DNA of 64,000 bases from Cymbomonas tetramitiformis (lineage: Eukaryota; Chlorophyta; Pyramimonadophyceae; Pyramimonadales; Pyramimonadaceae), in contig LGRX02025816.1 of assembly GCA_001247695.2 (NCBI GenBank), positions 1-64,000 of the forward strand, read 5' to 3'. Every line of letters starts with the position of its first letter. Position 1 is the first letter of the stretch. The position numbers and the translations under genes are program-made. Shown here one piece after another: positions 56,500 to 64,000 of this stretch. The notes under the pieces are model-generated. The model saw nothing but the letters and a program-made list of their open reading frames with translations. It did not search any database and was not told the origin of the DNA.

Positions 56500-57955
56500 C
56501 ATTGGCTGCAAGTCGGATGAATGAATGTCCACCACACCACATGATGAAGGGAGGGAGTTGGGGGATGATGAAGGGAGTGAGTAAGGGGGTGATGAAGGGA
56601 GGGAGTGGGCTGAATACGACGGGAGTGAATGGGTTCATGTTGAAGGGAGTGCGTGCTGACAGCTGTGCAATAGTTTTGCACAGCTCGCAGCGCTACTCAG
56701 GTGAGGGGTGAAGTTCCGGGATGCGGCAATCGACAACCGGATGGTGCCCGTGTTTGAGGCAGTTATGGCTCTAGATGTGGTGCTGCGGCACACGAGGGGT
56801 ATCACTCCTAACTTCCTCAGCTTCCAGACCAAGCTCTTCCCGCCACAACACAGCATGCTGGGGATGGCAGATGGTGGAGAGGTGCGCTCCGCCATGCATC
56901 TTGGGTGGGCTCGGGCCTGAAAGCAAGGGGGAGGGTGGGCAAGCAAGCGAGGAATAAGAAGGCCTGGGCCCTACCGGGTCTTGGTGCGCCTGGTTCTCCG
57001 TGGACTGGGGATTCACACCCCCAGCTGCCGCAGCAGCTGCTCCGGCAGCAGCTGCTGGATTCCCAGCGGCTCCGGCAGCAGCGGGCACTGTCACCGCTGT
57101 ACGACTCGCCTGCGAATCACACATAGGGTACATGGGTGCATAGGGTACATGGGAGGGTTGTACACTAGCGATGATGGATGACAACAAATCCGGTGATGGA
57201 TGCTGTGAGGGTAGCCAGCAAATAGCGACGGTGATGGATGCTGTGAGGTTAGCCAGCAAATAGCGACAGTGATGGATGCTGTGAGGTTAGCCAGCAAATA
57301 GCGACGGCGATGGATGCTGTGAGGTTAGCCAGCAAATAGGACCGCCCGTGTTTGAGGCAGTTATGGCTCTAGATGTGGTGCTGCGGCACACGAGGGGTAT
57401 CACTCCTAACTTCCTCAGCTTCCAGACCAAGCTCTTCCCGCCACAACACAGCATGCTGGGGATGGCAGATGGTGGAGAGGTGCGCTCCGCCATGCATCTT
57501 GGGTGGGCTCGGGCCTGAAAGCAAGGGGGAGGGTGGGCAAGCAAGCGAGGAATAAGAAGGCCTGGGCCCTACCGGGTCTTGGTGCGCCTGGTTCTCCGTG
57601 GACTGGGGATTCACACCCCCAGCTGCCGCAGCAGCTGCTCCGGCAGCCGCTGCTGGATTCCCAGCGGCTCCGGCAGCAGCGGGCACTGTCACCGCTGTAC
57701 GACTCGCCTGCGAATCACACATAGGGTACATGGGTGCATAGGGTACATGGGAGGGTTGTACACTAGCGATGATGGATGACAACAAATCCGGTGATGGATA
57801 CTGAGAGGTTAGCCAGCAAATAGCGACGGTGATGGATGCTGTGAGGTTAGCCAGCAAATAGTGACGGTGATGGATGCTGTGAGGTTAGCCAGGAAATAGT
57901 GATGGTGATAGATGCCGTGAGGTTAGCCAGCAAATAGTGACGGAAGGCCGCCGCC
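56500..57955. repeat. 598-bp tandem duplication with 38-bp minisatellites
   Basis: GCCCGTGTTTGAGGCAGTT at 56746 recurs at 57343; about 500 bp after each are nearly identical. Each half ends in a 38-bp unit (GATGGATGCTGTGAGGTTAG and CCAGCAAATAG) repeated about four times. The plus strand of the first half has an open stretch with LRHTRGITPNFLSFQTKLFP that might be a fragment of a gene, but no start, domain or partner is recognisable. The minus-strand frame of 162 codons is Ala/Pro-rich and duplicated with the repeat; I do not call it a gene. Confidence 0.8.
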
Positions 57956-57991
57956 GCCACCCGAACGGAAACTCTAAAGTTTCGAAGACTC

Positions 57992-58023
57992 GCGGACCAC
58001 AGTATCAGAGAACTGTGGTCCGC
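57992..58023. repeat. Perfect 12-bp inverted repeat
   Basis: GCGGACCACAGT and ACTGTGGTCCGC separated by 8 bp. It could form a stable hairpin. No T-run or gene end next to it, so function unknown. Confidence 0.7.
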
Positions 58024-59067
58024 CAGTCAACAGAGAAACTATCTAATAACGCACGCAAATCGATACGTACAGTGAGGGGGGGTGAAGGTTAGGCGCTGAG
58101 GGGGTGAGGGGCAGGGAGAATTTAGAAGGAATAAGAGAGGCATACCTCGAGCGCTCTTGCAGGGCGCGTGCTACCCACGCTCATCAGTCCTCGCGCCGGA
58201 GCAACCCCCTGAAAATACAAAAAAAAAGACAGTATCAGTTTGTGCATGCACTTTTTTGGGAAAGGTTTAATGCGCGATCAAGAACACATTAACCTAGAGC
58301 GGATAACCTAAATACATTCAAGTACCTCAATGAAAGCTATGCAACAAACAAAGGCATATGTAGATAAAAAATATGCTAACGGCTTTCAAGCCTAGATTGT
58401 AGGCCGCAAGGAGGGCGCCACGCCCGAGCGCTAGAACCTCAAGGGATCTAACCCCCTTACCTCCAGCGCTGTACCTTCAGGCCCACACTGTACAGCGCGC
58501 CCATGCAGGGCAACCCCGCGTGGGCCCCTTATCGTGTTTCCCTGCCCCAAAGCCATAAAGCAAGGATTCTCAAAAAACGTGAAAACAAACTTACCAAATC
58601 AAAGAGCGAGCAATTCCCCACCCAGTCCACACGCAATACGTACGCGCGTGAGCTATCCGGTCCCTTCTTAGAAGAAAAAAAAAGACTAACCTGCTCGAGT
58701 TTCTGACGCTTTTGTAGGTTATCCATATTTTTAAAAATAATTAAAATATCCCGTAGGAAGAAGAGTTTTCAAACTCTCCCAGGTCAAACTCTTCTTCCTT
58801 AGAGCGAAGACTGCCAAATTTCCGAAAAACCGTTCGAATGTAAGTAACCTTTCCTCTTGTCATCAGTCATATTGTCATATTGTCGCGACAAGTACGCGTT
58901 CAAAGACGTTCTCGCAATTTATACCCCTCGGCATGGCTTTCTCAGAAATTATATTCAGCGTTCCCTACTCGCTTAGGCCCTCTCAAAATTTATACACACT
59001 TTTTAGGCTCTCGATGTTAGATTCTCGCCATCATTTTCAGACTTCAGCGGTTTCCACAGGGCAAACC
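58024..59067. other. Spacer with a 14-bp inverted repeat
   Basis: No gene supported. AGGAAGAAGAGTTT (58755-58768) and AAACTCTTCTTCCT (58786-58799) form a perfect 14-bp inverted repeat. The rest is mixed sequence without recognisable coding. Confidence 0.5.
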
Positions 59068-59123
59068 AGCCCCTAAAAGCCCCTAAATCCTATTTACCCA
59101 GGATTTAGGGGCTTTTAGGGGCT
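59068..59123. repeat. Perfect 23-bp inverted repeat of GCCCCTAAA words
   Basis: Arms 59068-59090 and 59101-59123, loop 10 bp. Each arm has two (A)GCCCCTAAA words. TTTTTAGGGAACTTTAGG follows at about 59133-59150, resembling the motif of the divergent element at 33890. It might be an end of a TE with such a motif. Confidence 0.75.
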
Positions 59124-59532
59124 TCAATGAATTTTTAGGGAACTTTAGGAATTTTTAGTGTTTTTTAGTCAGAATCCTTGTTCAAGTGTAATCTAGTAGA
59201 TGCAGCGGCCAATTCCTGCAGAAGTCTCAGCAATAAAAATAACATCAAACAGGTCGTGAGCCGATTGGCTAAAAGTGGTTGCGACCCACAATACGCGGAA
59301 TGCCCTCTCCACCGGCCAGGTGAAACGTAAAAATAAGCCATAGCGAGCGACGATACTGCTGCCGAAAAATGCTCGAAAACTGATCTCCACTTCAAAAAGA
59401 GGCCATACCGCGAAAAGAAAACCACCGCCTAAGGGGGCGCCCACCCCATCTCTGTGTCAAAACTTAGCCAATCATGGCAACAGCTAGGCGCTGTGCCATC
59501 AGAATTACCGGGAAAGTGGTGACGCGCATAAC
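59124..59532. other. Spacer before G2
   Basis: TTTTTAGGG-rich for the first 50 bp, then unremarkable. Minus-strand open frames of 83-86 codons show no family resemblance. Confidence 0.4.
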
Positions 59533-59655
59533 CTGCGAGAACAGGGGTTCCGCTCGGTGAAAACAAACTGGCTAAGCTCCATAAACAGTCCGGCCGAGTG
59601 CTTTTATCATGCATCTCGGAAACCCGGATAATACGAAATAATGACTGACAGTACG
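59533..59655 (-). repeat. 123-bp terminal repeat shared with G1
   Basis: Identical to 28460-28582; sequences on both sides then diverge. Confidence 0.85.
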
Positions 59656-59986
59656 AATATAAGGTGTCTGTGACCTAGGGATCTGTCACCTAGTACTGTA
59701 CGAGTACTGGTACAGCTAACGGGAGTCAGATAAGTTATGACCTACGGGTCACTGAATCCAGCACACCACCCTGTGACTGTACATAGTGCTGTTACAGGTG
59801 GCAGAGAGCGGAGCACAGACAAAGCAAATTGTTCCGAAACAACAAACAGCTAAGAGCTGGAAACTGCTAGAGGGAGGCCTGTGCTTTAGCCAGGGCGGTC
59901 CCTTCCTAAAACTGCTGCTAGGACACTGCTTGCAAGCTAAGTTCCTACAGCTCAATTTGCAGATACTCAGCCACTTTGAAAGTGGT

Positions 59987-62383
59987 CTACAAAGTGCAGA
60001 GTTCACCAGAGTTGAAGAAGTTGTCAGTGTCAAAGAAGTTCAACCAGAACCAGAGTCCAGAAGTCATAACCCAGAACCAGAGTCCAGAGACCAGTGTCCA
60101 GAACCAGAAGCCAGAACCATAATCCAGAAGCCAAGACCAGAAACCAGAGGCAGGAAAAGATTCGTAGAGCAAAATTAGGAATTCCGAAAATTGAAAATCA
60201 GAATTCAAACCTGCCGAAACCACAGAAGGAAAAGAAATGCCGAAAGTAAAACAGTACGGCAAGGCAGACAGACTGTTGGCAGTCACCCCAGTGGGATGTA
60301 CCGCTGCGGTGAATTCAGGGGCTCGATCGAGCACCACCGAACCCTGAACCGCTGACACACATGCAAGACACATGAGTGCGGGCAGGGCTAGAGATGCAAA
60401 GGAAAAGAATCTCGGCAATGTTGCCACACCGACACGTGACCGTGTAGCCGGTGGGGCCGAGTGAATCTCGTCTCCGGAAAAGGAATAACCGTCGGAGCCG
60501 TCGTCATCGTCGATCACGGAAAGCTCCCCCGGGTGAATCGGCTCGTGATCCGAGTCAATCGAGCACAATTTAAGGGAGGTGCCAGGGCATGTTGGCATTA
60601 CCCGGTCCATAAAGGACACTCGCAGTGGCTCCTCGAAAGGAGACCCGAAAGAAGCGGGGTCCGATGCCGAAACCGGGTGGAGCCCAGCGTCGACCTCATG
60701 ATCGGCAGGTGGTGGCGCATCGCACACCACCTGCGGCACAGACAAAGTGCCGATGTGCAACGGTGGTTGCTTACCAGCTGCACCAGCACCACCGACCTGT
60801 GCAGCCGTAGCCGCAGACCGCAGGGACTCGAGGACGCCCCGTGCATCTGATAGCACACCCTCCATGCCGTCGCCCGAAGCACCATGACCCAAGCCCGCAT
60901 AGTGGGCACGCAATCCCACGTCGTGCCGCACCGGGTAGGTGAAGGGCTCAGGATCGTTACGCACCAGTGGTTGGTCGTGTACGTGGCACAAGTCAGCGAA
61001 GTCTTCGTCGTTCTCCTCGTCGAAAGCGGTCTGGAAGGCCGAAACGATCTCGTCCAAGTCCATGGCGGCATCGCAAAGTCCCACATCACACGAACCGCAC
61101 ACCATCGGGCAACGTGCCGTGTCGTGGAAGTGTCCAGGGCAGAGGGGGCACTCCTGTACGAAGGCCGAGGACGCGGAGTGGAAAGAAATGCTCCTAGCAC
61201 CCTGCGGCTTCATGCCTTGAGGCCAATTCCCGCCTTTCGGGAGTGTGGAGGCCGCGAAGCGATGTTTCCATCCCACGTGACGGTTACGGCCGTGAAACTT
61301 ACCGTCGGTCCGACGGTTCCGCTCGTCGCGCCACTTGGACGGTGGGAATTTGACACCACCGCCCCCATGCCTACGGGGAAAATCATTCCGTGGCGGCGGC
61401 GTGTCGCGTGCAACTTCGCGCTCGTCACTACGGAGGGAGGCAAGTAGGGTAGAGGCTTCACCAATGATACGAGCGAACTCCTCGAGGAAGTCCGAGATGC
61501 CACTCTGCTCGTCACCTGCGTAAGCCAGTCCGAGAGGCGTGTGCGTGTGGATAGGTGCGGCTGTCTTGGGGCGGGTGGGAGGGCCATTAGGGTTCGCACT
61601 CCACCACACCTCTAGAACGTGAGTGTACACCTCCTCGATGCTCACCTTCGCCAACTCGGTGTCCAGGCGGAGCGGGGTGATCACCTCCTTGTAAAAGTCG
61701 GCGTCCAGCGCTGCCAGGAGCTGCCTTTTGGCTGCTTCGTCATCCAGGGGACCCGCTCCGCTAGCCGCGATAGCTTTCAGACATTCGTCAAATTGGGCAA
61801 CCAAGGGCTCAGGGTCATTAGACGACCCAAAAGTAATGCCTAAGAGCTCCTCGTGATGGCGGAGCGGCCGATGCCCAGGCGGCAGCAGCCGCTTGGTGAT
61901 CTCTAGTAGGGCACGCTTACCGTCGCGCGGAGAGATCCGAGCGGAAGCGTCAACCCACCTTCGAGCTGGAGAGTGTGGCGTTGTCAAAGAGACCAACGCA
62001 CGAAGTAAAATGTCGTTGAAGATCGGGTGAACCTCCTTGGTGACGTCCACGAGGTCAAAGATGTCCTCGTTGGCGCTGTCCTTGTTGACAAACGATGCCT
62101 CCAAGGCAGTAACCAAGGAATCCCAAAGAAGTTGTCGATGAGGTTCACTTCCGGAAAATGAGGACGCCTTAGTACCTAAGGTGTCCTTCGCAACACGCTT
62201 CACAACGTCAACGTCCCAAGACGATTGCAAAACGGCATTGCCGCGTGTCTTGTCAGCAGCAGCGAGCGCGACATTCGCTGACTGCGGGGTGCTCTTGTAG
62301 CGAACACCCACGTTCCTAGCAAAAATTGAATCTAGGCGCATTCTAGCGCCCATGGCCGGTGTTCCAACTGAGGATGAAGTCAT
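59987..62383 (-). CDS. Gag-like protein of G2 (798 residues)
   Basis: Single open frame from an ATG. The N-terminal half is helical, with an order of blocks shared with the G1 gag (LGTKASSFSGSE; PARRWVDAS; GKRALLE). A canonical CCHC knuckle C-x2-C-x4-H-x4-C (CPLCPGHFHDTARC) lies near residue 410. Near residue 655-680 a hydrophobic stretch (FFSFASLALPALMCLACVSA) could span a membrane, at a place equivalent to that in G1. The last ~65 residues are Trp/Phe/Leu-rich because a minisatellite is translated. Gag would package RNA into particles; the membrane segment is unusual for a DIRS-type gag. Intact, so possibly expressed and supplied with enzymes in trans. Confidence 0.75.
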   Translation of the reverse strand: MTSSSVGTPAMGARMRLDSIFARNVGVRYKSTPQSANVALAAADKTRGNAVLQSSWDVDVVKRVAKDTLGTKASSFSGSEPHRQLLWDSLVTALEASFVNKDSANEDIFDLVDVTKEVHPIFNDILLRALVSLTTPHSPARRWVDASARISPRDGKRALLEITKRLLPPGHRPLRHHEELLGITFGSSNDPEPLVAQFDECLKAIAASGAGPLDDEAAKRQLLAALDADFYKEVITPLRLDTELAKVSIEEVYTHVLEVWWSANPNGPPTRPKTAAPIHTHTPLGLAYAGDEQSGISDFLEEFARIIGEASTLLASLRSDEREVARDTPPPRNDFPRRHGGGGVKFPPSKWRDERNRRTDGKFHGRNRHVGWKHRFAASTLPKGGNWPQGMKPQGARSISFHSASSAFVQECPLCPGHFHDTARCPMVCGSCDVGLCDAAMDLDEIVSAFQTAFDEENDEDFADLCHVHDQPLVRNDPEPFTYPVRHDVGLRAHYAGLGHGASGDGMEGVLSDARGVLESLRSAATAAQVGGAGAAGKQPPLHIGTLSVPQVVCDAPPPADHEVDAGLHPVSASDPASFGSPFEEPLRVSFMDRVMPTCPGTSLKLCSIDSDHEPIHPGELSVIDDDDGSDGYSFSGDEIHSAPPATRSRVGVATLPRFFSFASLALPALMCLACVSAVQGSVVLDRAPEFTAAVHPTGVTANSLSALPYCFTFGISFPSVVSAGLNSDFQFSEFLILLYESFPASGFWSWLLDYGSGFWFWTLVSGLWFWVMTSGLWFWLNFFDTDNFFNSGELCTL
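60030..60165. repeat. Minisatellite within the 3' end of the G2 gag
   Basis: About six diverged copies of a CCAGAACCAGAGTCCAGA-like word, read on the minus strand as SG(F/L)WFW repeats. Length stays in frame. Confidence 0.8.
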
Positions 62384-62523
62384 CAGAATAAATTCCTATA
62401 GGAGGGGGGTTGGGGAAAAGGCGAGTGTCAAATTGTAAAGTGGCGGGCGACCGTAATGCAGTTGCGGAGTGAGGAGAAGAAGGGGTCGAACGAAATCAAC
62501 GAAGTCGAATACGCGGCGGCCAA

Positions 62524-63000
62524 CCCTACATTCTGGGAAAACCAGAAGACGCGTCTTCTGAACGTCTTCTGAACATCTTCTGAACGTCTTCTGAGACGTC
62601 TTCTGGGTCCAGAAGACACCCAAAAGACGTCCAGAAGACGTCTTCGGCGCGCATTCTAATGTCTACCATCTTCTGGTTTCCAGAAGACGTGCAGAAGATC
62701 TTCCGGGAAGACATCCAGAAGTTATCTTCTGGACGTCTTCTGCATGTCTTCTAAATCCCGGAAGACGTCTTCTTGATATCTTTTAGGCGTCTTCTGTACA
62801 TCTTCCCGGAAGATCTTCTGGACGTCTTCTGAAACTCAGAAGATGGTAGACATTAGAAGACGCGTAGAAGACGTCTTCTGGATGTCTTCGAGATATCTTC
62901 TGGAACCCAGAAGACATCTTCCGGAATTCAAAAGATGTACAGAAGTCATGCAGAAGACGCTCAGAGGATATCTTCTGAATGCCTTCTGCATGTCTAATAA
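62524..63000 (-). mobile_element. Orphan terminus of EnSpm-like element 2 family
   Basis: Starts with the TIR CCCTACATTCTGGGAAAA (62524-62541) and continues as about 450 bp of CAGAAGACGTCTTCTG-type palindromes, including an internal inverted pair (TCTAATGTCTACCATCTTC near 62654 and its inverse near 62838). No second TIR and no gene, so it is a solo end or a truncated MITE-like derivative. It abuts G2. Confidence 0.8.
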
Positions 63001-63365
63001 ATTTCAACATTCGTATACGCATTCGCGAGGAATATTTTTAGGCTGAAATAAGCTTGCAAGAAGGATGAGTGCAAACAAGATGTATGGCATAATACACTTC
63101 TCGCCATCCTTAACAAACATATTCTCAATGTTTGATACACGACAAGAGATGATTTATTTGTGTGGAAGGCTAAGATGCTTTGGAGACTAAAATTGCTTTA
63201 ACAATATTACTTTTCAATCAAGAACCTAATCATAAGGAGGGCCACACATATTATTATCCTAACTAGCTAAGTGTCTAGAACTACTTCACATTCAAATTCT
63301 AAACAACTAGTCTAATTACCTAGAAACGATGTTCATCTAACATGCACACATGGCATAGGTCTTGG
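63001..63365. other. AT-rich spacer, nothing recognised
   Basis: No gene, repeat or structure seen. Confidence 0.5.
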
Positions 63366-63800
63366 ACCACGCAAAAACATGGGTTTTCCACTCGCTCGTT
63401 TTTAACCGATCTGAAAAACAACGCACACCAAAATACCAACACTTAGTAAAGTGAAAACACACAATGAATACAAGCACAAATTCCTAGGAAGGGTAAGGTA
63501 AGTACCTTTACTCTTCTAGTTGTGGGCGATGGGCTGAAAATGCGCTTTTCCCACTTGCTCATTTTCAGCCAATCTGAAAAACAAAGCGCAACTCAAAACC
63601 AAAGGTTAGTAAAGCGGAAAAACACAACGCATAAAGGCAGTATTTTCTAGGTGTGACACTAGGGGATGATAGAGCAAATACCTTTACTTGTGGTGTTGAG
63701 GTTGGGCTGAAAATTTACCTTTTGGACTAGGTCATTTTCAGCCGATCTGAAAAACAAAGCGCAACGCAAAACCAAAGGTTAGTAAAGCGCAAAAATAGTA
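63366..63800. repeat. ~170-bp diverged tandem array, three units
   Basis: CGATCTGAAAAACAA(A/C)GC-like words recur near 63408, 63573 and 63744, each followed by TTAGTAAAG(C/T)G. Each unit also has a GGCTGAAAAT block and a (C/G)TTTTC block before it. Confidence 0.75.
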
Positions 63801-63844
63801 CGAGACGAAATACAAGATTACCGAAGGAAAACAAAAAGGCCTAG

Positions 63845-63916
63845 TGGTGTGAGTTGGAATCGAACCAACATCATCTCGTCCAAAGGACGAGCGAGAACAC
63901 ATGTCTCGTTCACACC
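63845..63916 (-). tRNA. tRNA-like sequence, possible Lys(UUU), probably atypical or pseudogene
   Basis: On the minus strand a full cloverleaf folds: 7-bp acceptor GGTGTGA/TCACACC, 4-bp D stem (GAGA/TCTC), 5-bp anticodon stem CTCGT/ACGAG with loop CCTTTGG, 5-nt variable loop, 5-bp T stem GTTGG/CCAAC with loop TTCGATT. 72 nt with discriminator A. The loop gives anticodon TTT, but position 33 is C instead of T and the D loop lacks the usual GG, so the A box is poor. It may be organelle-like, a pseudogene or tRNA-derived repeat. Confidence 0.5.
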
Positions 63917-64000
63917 TCAATTAGACGCTAAGCACGCCGAAGTGCGCGTAAAAAAACCAAGGCACGAAAAGCACCCGCAATCACTATTGAAGTATTGCGT

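Larger units (their letters stand above)
59533..62523 (-). mobile_element. Gag-only DIRS-type retroelement G2
   Basis: An intact gag-like gene, a 3' region and the 123-bp end shared with G1 (59533-59655). No reverse transcriptase or recombinase. The 5' boundary is set at the start of the element-2 fragment at 62524 and may be truncated there. Probably non-autonomous and younger than G1. Confidence 0.65.

Overview
The window is eukaryotic nuclear DNA made almost entirely of nested transposable elements (TEs). Evidence for a eukaryote is many GT-AG introns, several DNA-transposon superfamilies, DIRS-type retroelements, long satellites and low gene density. The combination fits an alga, another early-diverging green-lineage organism or a similar protist; the species cannot be named from the sequence.

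Region by region. 1-9512 is the right part of an EnSpm/CACTA-like element (element 1, copy A), inserted in a 305-bp tandem array that lies just upstream of the transposase gene of a second family (element 2, to 16127). Element 2 abuts intron-like DNA of a third family (element 3, to 18828). 18.8-31.8 kb is a nest of gag fragments and a decayed DIRS-like reverse transcriptase/RNase H/tyrosine recombinase element. That nest is broken up by small DNA elements: a TTAA-flanked piggyBac-like MITE, a Harbinger-like MITE, and related short elements whose palindromes have different sequences. 32.7-33.6 kb is a ~178-bp tandem array. 33.9-51.6 kb is a divergent EnSpm-like element with two genes. One of its genes is split by a complete 10,597-bp copy of element 1 (copy B, 40425-51021, 3-bp target duplication CCT). 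52.5-55.1 kb holds the only two non-TE-like genes, an isochorismatase-fold protein and a non-RD protein kinase. 55.3-58 kb is satellite DNA. 59.5-62.4 kb is a second gag-only element with an intact 798-codon gag. The window ends with an orphan element-2 terminus, tandem repeats and a tRNA-like sequence.

How the genes work together. Element 1 has two divergent genes, a TNP2-type transposase and an unrecognised second protein that may play the part of TnpA in maize Spm. The central shared region contains a degenerate tRNA-like sequence. The transposase reading frame of copy B joins through eight exons with every phase matching.

Two patterns stand out. First, each EnSpm-like family (1, 2, 3) has its own short motif (CGTATGGAC, GGAAGACGT, CCTATGGAAA). 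The motif fills both its subterminal regions and its transposase introns, even introns at the same codon position and phase in different families. Second, a family of ~650-870-bp elements keeps a conserved core and conserved palindrome positions, but each copy has replaced the palindrome sequence itself. Both look like concerted replacement of protein-binding or structure-forming motifs.
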